Source: Chromera velia (taxonomy: Eukaryota > Sar > Chromeraceae). Taken from it: DNA of 39,356 bases. The stretch spans positions 10,001 through 49,356 of the forward strand of contig JAHBMJ010000383.1 of assembly GCA_018398765.1 (NCBI GenBank). Direction: 5' to 3'. The notes under the pieces are model-generated. The model searched no databases, had not been told where the DNA came from, and was given only the letters and a program-made list of their open reading frames with translations. This document shows, piece by piece, positions 1 to 10,797 of this stretch. The stretch's first letter is position 1; each line of letters opens with the position of its first letter. Made by a program: the position numbers and the translations under genes.

Positions 1-1551
1 GTGATGTCGCAGGAGGATTCGTTTGATGTCAGGGATGGGCTCCTCTATCGATATGAAAAGGGGGGGGCTGAGCAGCTGTATGTCTCTCCGGCATTGAGGG
101 ACACCATCCTGACCATGCATCATGACCACCCAATGGGCAGGCACCCAGCAGTCAAGAGACTTTTTCAGCGACTCCTCGCTGAATTTTGGTGGCCCCGTTT
201 AAGAAAAGACGCACGTGAGTGGGTGTATAAGTGCCGACCGTGTCAAGAGAGAAGGAATCAGCCGAAGAGCCGAAACCCATAGACTCTTCCCGTTCCCTCC
301 CGGCCGTTCCAACGAGTCGGTATCGATGTAGTCGGCCCCGTTCCGATGTCCAGGAGGAGGAACCGATTCATGCTTGTCATCACGTGCGCTTTGACCTGGT
401 GGCCTGAGGTATTTGCATTGCCTAAGGTTCCCGCTTAGAAGGTGGCAAAGATTCTTTTTGAAGAAATCATCTGTCGGTATGGATTTATTGAGAGTCTAAC
501 CCTTGTTTCTGACCAAGGAACGAATTTTCTTATAAAGATTGTGTAAGAGTTGCTCAAACTGGTAAAAGCCCGTCACTTGACCACCATCAGCTACTACCCA
601 CAAGGCAACGCGATCCCAGAGAAATTCAACTAAACCTTGGTGCAGGGGTAAAGGAAACAGGTTCATAAAGAGAAGGGGGATTGGGACTTGTATCTACAGC
701 CCTTCCTAGCCTCCTATAAAACGACGGAGCATGCAGAGACAGGGTACTCTCCCTTTGGTCTTGTGTTCGCATATAACCCTCAGAGCATTCTTCGGGTCAT
801 GCCCATTCCCGAAGGTATGAGAGCACCGCCTGTCTGTTACGACGAATATGCAGGATTCATTAGGCAGCAACGGATTAAGAGAGTTGACAGGGCAAGGGGA
901 AGGGCAGAAAGGGAAAAGCAGGCCAGAGAGCACAAGAATCCTCCTCAGATGACAGAGAAATTCCATCTAGAGGATTGTATACTTCTCCAAAAGCCGACAC
1001 CGAATTTGGGAAAACAACCAAAATTTGTAACAAAATTTGAAGAGGGGCAGACATTTGTGGTGGTTGCGGTTCCTCACGACCAACCGCATATTGCTGTCAT
1101 TCGCCCTCTGGGAGGAAAAGAGAGAGACGCCATTAGCACGGATCGTTTGATGTTGTGGCAGCCGGCAAAGAGAGTGGAGAAAGAGACTGAGGAAAGGGCG
1201 TCAGCTGTTGAGAAGGAAAGGGGAGAGAAAATTCCCCCAGGTACCCCCAAGTCATCTTTCCGGGTCGGAGAAGACCCCGATAAGGACGACTTTTTGGATG
1301 AATTAGGATTGGGGGATGAATTGGAGGTGGAGAAAGAACAAGTGAAAGAAAACAGTGCTGGAAACAAGAAGAGAGGGAAACCTCAGCCCACCTACATTCT
1401 GGCTGTTCGAGAAAAAGAAGGAACGGAAGAGTACCGGGTCTCGTTCGATAACGGTACCTTCGCATGGATGCCAGAAGAGGAGGTGGAGGCCCCTGATCTT
1501 GTTCGGGACTTTGAGAAGGAGAGAGAAAGAGTCATACATCAAGTTAATTAA
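1..1551 (+). pseudogene. Ty3/gypsy-type retrotransposon pol remnant: integrase and chromodomain-like tail
   Basis: One reading frame runs from the window edge to the stop at 1549-1551 and is broken by in-frame stops at 280, 436, 544, 631 and 649. The first 93 residues match an integrase H2C2 zinc-binding domain (paired His in the HHDHP region, then CRPC). The catalytic core follows with recognisable D, D and E positions near GIDVVGP, SDQGTNF and the segment just before the 631 stop. Downstream is an acidic, Lys-rich tail ending in a chromodomain-like block (YILAVREKEG then WMPEEEVEAP). All decay is by stop codons, with no frameshift seen, so this looks like an old copy that lost function by substitution. 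Reverse transcriptase and gag would lie left of the window. Family assignment is from motifs only. Confidence 0.85.
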
Positions 1552-1710
1552 TTTTGCTTGGTCATTTCATTCCCCCGTTGCGTTTATATCCATTGATGGA
1601 TTGGCAGACCTGGCGGGACATCAGAAGGCCCGAAGGTCAAGTAGTTTGTGTCATGTTAACTTGTCTCTTTTTTTTTTTCAGGATTAGATTCTGCTCGAGG
1701 ACGAGTAGAG

Positions 1711-1750
1711 TTAGGGGGGGGAGTGGTTATTGTGTCCCAATTTAGAAAGC
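1711..1750 (+). mobile_element. Polypurine tract and presumptive 3' LTR start
   Basis: A G-rich purine run at 1712-1726 follows the pol remnant, and a TGTG start at 1731 is where the 3' LTR of a Ty3/gypsy element would be expected. The sequence just before (GAGGACGAGTAGAG) resembles the pre-PPT region of chromoviruses. I cannot place the LTR's right end or a second copy, so the boundary is inferred from position and purine content. Confidence 0.45.
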
Positions 1751-2730
1751 GGCGACGGGCTGTAGGACGGGCCAGGCATGCTTGGCCATGGGAGCGGACC
1801 TACAGAACGGACGGCTTGCCGAGCATGCGTCAGACGTGTAGCAGTTTTAACGGTGCAAACAACATAGTTGCAGCAACACTGTCAAAGCAACACATTAACA
1901 ACAGATGGCAACAGAAGTAAGACTGATCTCAGTATCAGAAAGAAACATAAAGCGTGAACATACAGAGATGAAAAGATGGAAACAGACGTGATGTTGAATC
2001 CATGTATGTATCTGAATTCACTTGGAAAGCGATACAGACGTGCATACACGTGAAGCCAGAATTACTTGACAAGCCATACAGAAAAGATCTTACCAGAACG
2101 ACTCGAAGTGACGATGAAAGACCCGACAGACGAGTACCGAAGTAGACTCAAGTAAGTTGTGTGTATGTAGAGCCCCGTATAGCTTGCTAGCTTGTCCACT
2201 AGCAGATTTATCAACGAGCATCCCGCACTTAAGATGATGCTGGGTTCACTGCCTGTGGCTGAGCGGGATTGACAAACAATTCATCAAGGTATCCTCCCCA
2301 AGAAAAGTCCAGCCACACATTGTGCAGAACGCAACAGACCAAAGTGTATTTATTCTTTTATCACTTTAACATAGGCGTGGAGCAGTCGAACGAGCTAAAG
2401 GATTTTAAATTTGTTTTTCAACCAGCCGTACATATTGATCTCAACCTGCTTTCGCATCATCTTCAGTCGGGCATTAAATTTTTTTATCCACTGTCTTTTT
2501 GAGGTGGGTGCTGCAGCAATCTCACTCTTTAAAAAAGGCACGATCACTTTGTTGCGTGGCTCAGCCTTCGCGGGGTTGCGTGCGTTGGGCCGGGGCACTT
2601 GCATGATTACGGAGGGATTTGTGCGGATCAGCACTCTTGCTGTATGCATAGGGCCCTTGGCAATTGCAATGCTTAGGCATGCATGCCGGGGCCTGAACGA
2701 TATGTAGCGCATGTCCATGCATGCATGTCG
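1751..2730. other. No gene recognised; possible LTR body
   Basis: Only short open frames occur here and none resembles a known domain. Part of the stretch may be the body of the 3' LTR that begins near 1731. A TGCATGCA palindrome lies at 2718-2725. Confidence 0.4.
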
Positions 2731-3115
2731 TACTATAGTATAGTCCAGTTTTCTCTAACCTGCGTTGTTCCTACTTAATTGATAATGTGTCAAAACTTGG
2801 CATCTGGGACAAACTTTTCTTAGAAATGACATAACACAAAGTTTGTGTACGCCTCTATGCTCCTTTCGTCCACGTACTACGTTGTCTAAAATTCTTTGTC
2901 GCGTGCCTACTCCCGTGTATCCTACTATAGTATAGTCCAGTTTTCTCCAGACCACTTTGATGCCACTTATGTTAAAACTTGGCATCTGGGACAAACTTTT
3001 CTCAGAAATGACAAAACATAAAGTTTGTGTACGCCTCTGTATGCTCGAGCCTTTGGTCCGCGCATACTACGTTGTCCGAAATTCTTCGGTGCGCGATGCG
3101 CGCCCACTCCCATGT
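2731..3115. repeat. Two tandem copies of a ~192-bp repeat
   Basis: The segment starting TACTATAGTATAGTCCAG at 2731 recurs at 2923. The two copies stay alignable through shared stretches such as AAACTTGGCATCTGGGACA and AAAGTTTGTGTACGCCTCT, with scattered substitutions and small indels. The second copy fades near 3115. No coding potential is evident. Confidence 0.85.
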
Positions 3116-3264
3116 AAACATAAACAACTCAAACAACAGTTCTGTGCAACACCCACAAAGTGAACCGGATGTGATCTGTTTAAAGAAAGAGCAGAGAGAC
3201 GTGATCTGATTAGTTTTTTGCGTTTTGGTGTTGTGAGCAAACATGTACCCAGAGAACAACGAGA

Positions 3265-3727
3265 ACAAACTTACGTATCTGAAGATAGAGAGGGATTTGA
3301 ACGACAAAGAATCATACATATGGGGTGTTGTCGAACAAAGGATACATATATAACTGGAGAAAAGTGGAGTGTAAGAGAGAAGTTTAGCAATCGTCTTCCT
3401 TGCACGCGACTGGCTTACCCCTAAAAAGCTTTTCTATAGACAATTTTGTGGCTTTGGCGCCCGGACGCCTTCGGTGTAAGTCCTCTCCCTTTCGTCAGCC
3501 AATCCTTTTATCCTCATTCCCTCTCCCTACCTACCTACGTGCCTACCTAGCTGCCTATGTGTAGAACCTGCGCGTGTTTGACCGTCTCTGCACAGCCCTT
3601 CGTCTCTCCGGACCCGCCCTGCCAGAGCATCGTGACGTATCCGAAGATAGAGAGAGAGTTCGAAACGTACACGTGGGGTGTTGTCGAACAAAGGATAACT
3701 GGAGAAAAGTAGAGTGTGAGAGAGAAG
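3265..3727. repeat. Diverged direct repeat pair, ~360 bp apart
   Basis: About 100-115 bp around 3270-3385 is repeated at about 3632-3727. Both copies share GTATCTGAAGATAGAGAG-like sequence, GGGGTGTTGTCGAACAAAGG and ACTGGAGAAAAGT. The copies differ by substitutions and one short indel (ATACATAT present only in the first). No gene is recognised between them. Confidence 0.75.
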
Positions 3728-3922
3728 ACCATGACAAACCAAAGCAACAAGGGCCGAAAGAAGAAGGAGAACCATTCAGGGTTAGTTGACTGATTGTTTG
3801 AGCACACAGCGCAGACGGGAACCGGACATGGCTTTGCATGTACGCAAAGATCTGCATGCATGATCGGCCAATACGTCCAATATTGAGCGGAAACAGTCGA
3901 ATTTCCTGCTCCACAAGCCATC

Positions 3923-4210
3923 TTGTAAAGTCCGTACAGCTCTCATATACAGTTCTCTCCCTTGTACAGTGTACAACCCTCATGTACAGTTCTCTTCCTT
4001 GTACAGTGTACAACTCTCATGTACAGTTCTCTTCCTTGTACAGTGTACAACTCTCATGTACAGTTCTCTTCCTTGTGCAGTATACAGCTCTCGTGTACAG
4101 TTCTCTTCCTTGTGCAGTGTACAGCTCTCGTGTACAGTTCTCTTCCTTGTAAAGTGCATAGTTCTTGTGTACAGTTCTCCTCCTTATGCAGTGTACAGCT
4201 TTTGTGCAGT
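3923..4210. repeat. 37-bp minisatellite, about seven units
   Basis: The unit is built on CTTGTACAGTGTACA followed by ACTCTCATGTACAGTTCTCT and recurs every 37 bp (for example 3961 and 3998). Edge units are more diverged. Each unit contains the near-palindrome GTACAGTGTAC. Because 37 is not a multiple of 3, the open frames across it in all three phases are repeat artefacts. Confidence 0.9.
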
Positions 4211-4365
4211 TTCTGAACCTCTCAGGAGAGAGCTCTTGTTACCTCTTGTTCTTTATCGATTGGAAGGCCGATAAATCCCAGAATGACGTGTGTTTTCTTA
4301 CGAGAAAAATGCGGGTAGTCTGGTCTGTTTTCAGGACAGATGGGCCATCATTCTTGGCTGCAGCA

Positions 4366-4610
4366 TTCGTTGCTTTTTGTTGGCCTCCGGCGCTCACTGT
4401 TCCTGGATGCTTGACTGTAGAGCAGTCAAGAGGTCCAGGAGCTTTGGGTGTTGTGGGCGCTCAACGGCAATGACCTCAATACTTTTTTTATGTGGAGTTG
4501 CTTTTTCTGTTGGCCTCTGTTGTTCACTATTCTTGGCTGCTTGACTGCAGAACAGTCAAGACATCCAGAAGCTATGGGCGCTGTAGGCTTTGAATTGCAA
4601 TAACACTCAG
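4366..4610. repeat. Direct repeat pair each containing a stem-loop
   Basis: About 115 bp starting near 4366 recurs about 130 bp later. Each copy carries an inverted pair CTTGACTG...CAGTCAAG (4410-4430 and 4540-4560). The arms are conserved in both copies while their surroundings differ, so the hairpin may be under constraint or be part of a mobile sequence. Confidence 0.65.
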
Positions 4611-4747
4611 AATATGTAGGGGAAGTGCTGTTTGGTGAAGGATAATCTCCTCAGATTTGTCGTCCGCTTTAGTTGGACATGGCGAATTATGCCCTCTTAT
4701 TCAGTCTTCTAACCCAGGATTAATATCCCTCTTTTCTCTTTCTGCAG

Positions 4748-5387
4748 GAAGGACGAAGAATCAGGTAAAGAATCAGATGGGGATACGCCCACTGACGTTC
4801 AGACAGCCGAAAATCCACACTCCCTTGAAGTTCCCTCCTCATCTTCCTCCTCTTCCCCCCTTCCACCCACCCTTCAAGAGAATGACGCCGAGCAGGGTGA
4901 CGCACTGAGTCTGTACGAGGGGGTAGGGGAAGTGGAGGAAAAAGCATGCACGGAAGAGGGCAGTTACTCTGTCGATGGCCATCAATCAGATGGCGATACG
5001 TTGACGCTTGAGACAGCCGAAAATCCACCCTCCCTTGAAGTTCCCTCCTCATCTTCCTCCTCTTCCCCCCTTTCACCCACCCTTCAAGAGAATGACGCTA
5101 AGCAGGGTGACGCACTGAGTCTGCACGAGGAGGTAGGGGAAGTGGAGAAAAAAGCATGCATGGAAGAGGGCAGTTACTCTGTCGATGGCCATCAATCAGA
5201 TGGCGATACGTTGACGCTTGAGACAGCCAAAAATCCACCCTCCCTTGAAGTTCCCTTCTCATCTTCCTCCTCTTCCCCCCTTCCACCCACCCTTCAAGAG
5301 AATGACGCCGAGCAGGGTGAAGCTGCACTGCACGAGGCGGTGTCAGAACTCATGGAGGAAAATAGTTGCAGTTTTAAGGCCGAATAG
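4748..5387 (+). CDS. Acidic Ser/Pro-rich protein with three 70-residue repeats (terminal exon, 5' end not found)
   Basis: An open stretch starts just after a good acceptor (TCTTTCTGCAG, ending 4747) and ends at TAG 5385-5387. The DNA repeats with a period of 210 bp (AGACAGCC at 4801, 5011 and 5221), exactly 70 codons, so the frame is kept through three units. Each unit carries an acidic block (ESDGDT-like), a run of serines (SLEVPSSSSSS), a proline stretch and an EQGDALSL-like Glu-rich segment. The composition suggests a disordered, possibly phosphorylated region, and no folded domain is recognised. The entry phase (one base before AAG) implies an upstream exon that I could not identify, so the gene may be incomplete or a pseudogene. 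The alternative is a non-coding minisatellite whose period happens to be divisible by three. Confidence 0.5.
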
Positions 5388-6117
5388 ATTATGCAAGCAG
5401 GCCTCGGATCGGAGAACAGATTTCATCCCATCATCAGCACACATAAGTTTCTACAAAAGAAGAAGTGCATTTTTCGATAAATCAGTTTTTTAATTTATTT
5501 TCCATCTGACTTTTTATTATAGAATTAAGATGAATTAATTCTACCTAGATGAAAGTGTCTGGCCTTATGTATTCATTATATGTAAACCCTTCTCCTCTTT
5601 TGGTATGTCTAAGTCTAGCTTTTGTCTATACTTTTCTTTTTTAAGTTCTTTCTCTTTTAGAGTTGTAATATAAACACCTGCAGCGAATCATCTCTCTTTC
5701 TACCTTTTTGGAGGGAAGAACCCGGATCTCCGATTCAAACTCTAAAGAGAACTCCTAGTATCTCTAAAAGAAAACTCTGGATCTGATATCTCTGGTAAAC
5801 CTACAAGGAGACAGCTGTTCTTAATGATTGTAGCCCTTTTCTCTTTTTATTCATTAAAAAGGTTCGACTCGGTCCCATGTTCATCTCTCATCACACGCCC
5901 TCTACGCAGACATCAAAAACTAAAGAGAAGAATATGTAGGAAGCACGTCTACATATACTACTACCAGCATAAGCAATACATAAACAGCCATACTACAGAT
6001 GGCAAAAGCTTCTCGAAACCGGCTTGCACAAAAAAATACATGCAGCTAGATCAACAGCTTTATGACAATCAGATAAGAAGATCAAATAAAATTGCACCAT
6101 TGCCTGCTGGTAAAAGA
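5388..6117. other. AT-rich stretch, no recognised gene
   Basis: Composition shifts to AT-rich after about 5480. A 111-codon open frame at 5824-6159 (+) has no recognisable domain, is Lys/Tyr-rich and is probably chance. Confidence 0.4.
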
Positions 6118-6393
6118 AAATTGTCAAAAACATTAGATTTTTTTCAGACTATAACCTGAATTGCACCTTTTTAACAATTTGACAAAAATGGCACTTAATT
6201 AAAAAATATTTATATTTTTAAGTTCTAGGGAGTTATAATTTTCCTAGTGTTGACTATTTACAATTGATAAGCGTTTAGTATTCTAGAAGAAAACAATGGC
6301 TAGCGGTGTTTCCCTAGTGTAAAACAGAGTGAACACGTTGTTTATACGAATAAAAAACCGAGCTAACTTAGCCTCAGCTAAGCCTTGCTTCAA

Positions 6394-6600
6394 TTAAAGA
6401 TATATGGTGTGCCGCTCGGTTTGCACTTGAGACCAGTACTTTATAATCAAAACCTGCGCTACCCACCGTAATTGCTGAAGCGTCATCTGTCTTTTTTGTT
6501 CCGTCGCCCGTTGACGCTGGAGGTCCCGTGCCTTTTGGTTATTTTCTTTTTCTTCAGCCGTCAATGCAATTACAAGTAGAAGCGTATGTTCTGGCCGCAT
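6394..6600 (-). CDS. Small Gln/Glu/Arg-rich hypothetical ORF
   Basis: A 68-residue frame starts at ATG (6598-6600) on the minus strand. Its middle is charged and Gln-rich and could form a coiled coil. It lies 147 bp downstream of the nuclease-like ORF on the same strand, so it could be a second gene or a detached tail of the same element. No family is recognised and it may be chance. Confidence 0.2.
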   Translation of the reverse strand: MRPEHTLLLVIALTAEEKENNQKARDLQRQRATEQKRQMTLQQLRWVAQVLIIKYWSQVQTERHTIYL

Positions 6601-6747
6601 CTTTTGTGGGATATGATCAATTAATGTTTATTTGAGGACGTATTCAGAGGAAAAGTGATAGTCAGACCATAGAAGATATGAGTCAGTCCGGTAAACATCC
6701 TTAACAACATTATCTCAAAATTTCTGGAATGTTACCAAAACGTGTTC

Positions 6748-7071
6748 TCACGTAATATTCATGAGCCATTCTTGTCGCGACTCAAACAAACGGGTCAAAC
6801 TCTTTAACCGATATTCTGAAAATAACTCAAGCAAAAGTTTTTCTAGGTACTCCAACCGAGTCTTACTCAGAGTATTTACAAATACTAGAACACACACTAT
6901 AGAGACATCCCATGGATAACATAGGTGGTATTGATTGAACCGCTGGTCAGCAGACTTATGAGTACTGCCAATCTTGATTAAGACTGAACTGCCAATCAAC
7001 GGGTTCTCAAATGCGTACAAAACAGGACGATTAACATTAATAAGACAAGAGATTGCACCTCCTGCAGGCAT
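6748..7071 (-). CDS. GIY-YIG / T5orf172 (MUG113-like) nuclease-domain ORF
   Basis: The 107-residue frame begins with VLYAFENP near residue 17, followed by a KIGSTHKSADQRFNQY block. This matches the T5orf172/MUG113 branch of the GIY-YIG fold, where KIG-T...R is the hallmark and the Arg is catalytic. The second half (LEYLEKLLLELFSEYR, then EW near the end) fits the helical segment with the conserved Glu and the terminal E-W/F motif. An in-frame stop lies four codons upstream of the ATG, so the start is credible and the ORF is intact. Such domains occur in large DNA viruses, phages, fungi and mobile elements, usually as nucleases. Its AT-rich setting between direct repeats suggests acquisition by transfer. 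The family call rests on pattern recognition only. Confidence 0.6.
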   Translation of the reverse strand: MPAGGAISCLINVNRPVLYAFENPLIGSSVLIKIGSTHKSADQRFNQYHLCYPWDVSIVCVLVFVNTLSKTRLEYLEKLLLELFSEYRLKSLTRLFESRQEWLMNIT

Positions 7072-8138
7072 GTTTATTTTTTATTTATTGTTTGTACATA
7101 CTTTCAAGTTAATATCAAGAAGCATATTTTTTTTCACAATATATATACAAACTGATGAATCATATTAGTGAAAGTATCTGATATATTTTTATTAGATACA
7201 TACGGACAAGAACTCTTGATCAAGCAGGAAAAGAAGATAGAATCTTTATTTTTTTATCTTTTTTTCAATCTTGACAAATCACTTTATGAATATGTTTCAA
7301 TAAGCCTTTGCAGCTAGAAAAAAGGGACACAAAGAAAATGCTACACAATAAAAATTATACATATCCAGTGTATCTCTTATATTTAATTAGATAAAGACTG
7401 CATATTTTCTATTCTCCATCTTTTTCTTTCTTTTCGCATATGTGTGCTTTGACAAACAGACAAAAGCAGAGAAGCGTCAAATAAAATAAACTATTGTAGC
7501 TCATATAACACTGTATCCTACCAAACCTTACAAAAAACATATACAAACGTATACGCAAGGGTTGCTGCAGCTGTGTATACTTTTTTCTACTCTTTTCTAT
7601 TCTATCTGCCCTTCTCACATCTTGTGATGGACATGGATAGATACAAGAACAGAGAGTGAAAAATATAGACAGACCGGCGAATACTGACAAACAAATGTAT
7701 GCACATATACAGACAACCGTTTAACATTCTTTTTATCTGTATGTTTTTGATATATATTGATGTAAATAAATGCATGTTTAGTTTGCAAGTTCTGTATCAA
7801 GCTTCTAGTACAACATAGTATATATTTTACAGTGCTGAAACAGTTATACCTTTCTGGTTTACTGATGACTTTTTTGATACAAAGAGCCACTGTTTTACAA
7901 ACAGAAAAGGTAGAATCTAGTTTATAATAAAATTATCAAAAGTTTCAAGTTTTTTCAACATCACAACCTAAATTGCACCTTCTTGACAATTTGACAAAAA
8001 TGACGCTTAATTGAAAAGTATTTATATTTTTGAATATTAGAGGGAAAAGTGTACGGTATAGGTATATTATGCAATAAGCCTCATATTTATAGTTTTGATC
8101 TGGTGGATGTACTCATATATTAAGCTTCTTTCAAAAAT

Positions 8139-8211
8139 GTTACACACACACATACACACACACACACACACACATACACACATACACACATACAAACATA
8201 CATATATATAT

Positions 8212-8255
<44 letters not shown>

Positions 8256-8272
8256 ATTCACATACATATACA

Positions 8273-8317
<45 letters not shown>

Positions 8318-8380
8318 TCTCAGAGAGAGAGAGAAAGAGCTAGGAGAGAGAGAGAGAGAGGCAAGCATACATAGAGACAG
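8139..8380. repeat. (CA)n and (GA)n microsatellite block
   Basis: Long CA and TACA runs pass into GA runs. Open frames reading Thr-His or Val-Cys repeats across this block are artefacts. Confidence 0.95.
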
Positions 8381-9131
8381 AGAGACAGGCAGTTAGGAAC
8401 ACTGACTCACATATATAAACACACAGCCCTGCTCAGGATTTGAAAAAAAAAAAATGGAGAGAGAGGGGAAAAGAACGGGGTTTCGTTTCATACAAAAAAA
8501 AAAATTCTGATGGGAAGTGGTATCTCAACATTAAGAAAAATAACCGATTCTGTGACAAAACGCAAATAGAAAAAAGCTGACAGATTATAAATTTATTATT
8601 CTTTTTAAGCCCAAAGGGCTGTAGATATGGGAAAGGTAAAAAGGCTTTCAAGATCGAAAAAAAGCGTAAGCAGACAGATAGATAGATAGATCGATAGACA
8701 GATGGATGAATGGATAGATAGACAGTCAACTGGCTAGCCAACTAGCCAGTCCACCAGGAATGGAGAAGAGATTGGAAATAGAAAGGGTCGATGATTCAGA
8801 AATAGTTAACTTTCAAAACTTGTGTGGCGCTGAAGGCGAAAGAGTTTGCACAGGCACATTTTTAATATCTCCGCAACCCAGAAATCATGAGCTCACTATG
8901 AATAAAACTGCGGGAGGATCCGAAGTGTTATAGTTTAAAAAGGTCAGTGGTTTACAAAAGGTAAGGGCCAAGGCTCTCCACATAACAAAAATAGACTACG
9001 CACATACATGCAACTTACCAGCATTGGAACACCCTGGCAATTATCTCCCAGAGTATTCGCTTTGCCATCTCTGTCTTTGGGAGGTTCACCACCCTCTCTT
9101 CCTTATAAGCAAATCTCTTCAGGGCTTCAAA
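8381..9131. other. No gene recognised
   Basis: The stretch holds poly-A tracts, a short GATA/GACA repeat near 8670-8720 and no convincing coding region. Confidence 0.4.
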
Positions 9132-10043
9132 CGCATCCCGGCAGTGACCTATGTGATAATAGACCCTATTTGGGGCTCTCAGATGGTAAAAAAAATAAAA
9201 ACACTTTGTATAGTAAAGTTAAGCCTATATATAATATGGTTATGACTTTTTTAACACTTTTAAAGGTTTTTTACACATTTTAGCTTGTTTAAAAGTTTAT
9301 ATATTTGCCTTAAAAAAGCTTTAAAAAGGCTTCTTAACTATAGGTATAACATAGATGGGGGCAGGTCCCCTGGAGCGCAGGGAGAGTTCCTTGGATTGCC
9401 AGTGTCTGAGACTCAGTCTAGTAATATACGGTAATACATAGGATCAACAGATGGAAAACAACGATGCAGACGATGAAAACAATGTACAGCTTGTATCTCT
9501 TAGCATTGCGGGGTTACTGGAAACTTAGCATTGCGGGGTTACTGGCAACAGACAATATGCTTAACGGGGTATTGCATGGTAGACAGAGAGATCTGAGGGG
9601 GTGACTGGGGGTGCCGGGTCACCATGGGGCGGCGGGCGGTGGCGGGGCCTCAGCGTCAGTGCGGGGGCTGAGTGTGCAATTCGGAAGGCTCACTAGATCT
9701 AGATATACAATTCTGTGTACCAAATGTTTGAGAGATGCTGGCGTTTTCATAAAAACACCCCTATTTAGCCTACATTTTTATCTCATAATGATTGCCACCT
9801 CCATGATACGTATATTGCCCCCATAGTTGGGAGACCTTTTTAAAGCCTTTTTAAGGCAAATATATAATCTTCTAAACAAGTTAGAACATGTAAAAAACCT
9901 TTAAAAGTGTTAAAAAAGTTATAATTATGCTATATATAGGCTTAATTTTACTATATAAAGTGTTTTTAATTTTTTTACCATCTGAGAGCCCCTTACATAA
10001 GTGAAATAGGGTCCATTATCACATAGATCACTGCCGGGATGCG
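9132..10043. mobile_element. MITE-like or non-autonomous DNA element with ~200-bp terminal inverted repeats
   Basis: The left arm (9132 to about 9335) and right arm (about 9832 to 10043) are inverted copies. The outer ends both read CGCATCCCGGCAGTGA inward, followed by GGCTCTCAGATGGTAAAAAAA-like sequence. The right arm has a short insertion near its outer end. The ~500-bp centre is GC-richer and contains a short internal direct duplication (CTTAGCATTGCGGGGTTACTGG, near 9498-9545). No transposase ORF is visible, so the element would depend on a partner in trans. A target-site duplication is not obvious. Confidence 0.8.
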
Positions 10044-10690
10044 AAGGTAGTTTTTGCTACCCACAAACAACTGTAGTCATTGTGGAAGCGGTTTTACTCC
10101 AGCGCTTCTATTAATAACACCCCAAAGAATCACGCCTTATTATGTGTTTTCTATTTAGAACAGACATCAAAGAAAATTTTGTAAGAGCAATCCATTTTTT
10201 TTTTTATTTTTTTGTTTGTATGTCTTTGTCTCTTCACCTTAAAGTTTCTGTGTTGTTCTGTCCGTAACTATCTACCAGAAGTTCAACTCTGTTTGGATTG
10301 GAGTCTCTCCAGCGGCTTGTTTGCTGTACATCTATTAATCTTCAGCCCCCTGCTGCACATGCATCTTTATAGAGAGCCCGTTCCGTCTGCCTGCGAGACC
10401 TGTACATAAGAAGCAGGGAGGGCCTACAGGGAGGGCGGGTAGCCGGTCTTCTCTCTCTACCCTCATTTTTTCTCACTCCATACAGACGAGCGAGAGAACT
10501 TTCTCAAAACTTCGAACAAGTTCTTAGGGCAATCACCTATATATAGATGGAGGTTGTGTTGGATACCAAGAGACTTCATATAAATATATATCCGTACGTA
10601 TATGACGTACACGTGTTGTTTGTTAGATCTCAGCCTGGTGGCATCCTGGTGGCACCAGACTGAATTTGACTGGCGGGAGCCGCGGCTGGG
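10044..10690. other. No gene recognised; upstream region of the large gene
   Basis: Only short open frames with no domain similarity are present. The stretch lies between the inverted-repeat element and the putative promoter of the cytochrome b5-reductase gene. Confidence 0.4.
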
Positions 10691-10692
10691 GA

Positions 10693-10700
10693 CTATATAG
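10693..10700 (+). promoter_or_regulatory. TATA-like element upstream of the b5-reductase gene
   Basis: CTATATAG lies in an otherwise GC-rich stretch about 350 bp before the proposed start codon. If used, it would give a 5' UTR of about 320 bases. This is sequence resemblance only. Confidence 0.35.
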
Positions 10701-10797
10701 CTGTGCGCGTGCACACCGATACACAGAGAAACGGACAGGACCTATGCCTAGGCAAGATGCATACTGGTCTTACAAAGGACCAGAGAGACACTACACA

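Larger units (their letters stand above)
6118..8040. mobile_element. Candidate mobile element: ~110-bp direct repeats flanking a nuclease-like ORF
   Basis: About 110 bp at 6118-6230 recurs in the same orientation at 7930-8040. The most conserved part is AATTGCACCTT, then GACAATTTGACAAAAATG, then a TATTTATATTTTT tract. The interval is AT-rich, unlike the flanking gene space, and contains a GIY-YIG/T5orf172-like ORF on the minus strand. The layout could be a small element bounded by direct terminal repeats, or unrelated repeats around a captured viral or phage-like gene. No target-site duplication was identified. Confidence 0.45.

Noticed and set aside
3838..4274. Three overlapping ~100-codon frames
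   Set aside because: They come from a 37-bp minisatellite, which is open in all phases because it lacks stop trinucleotides.
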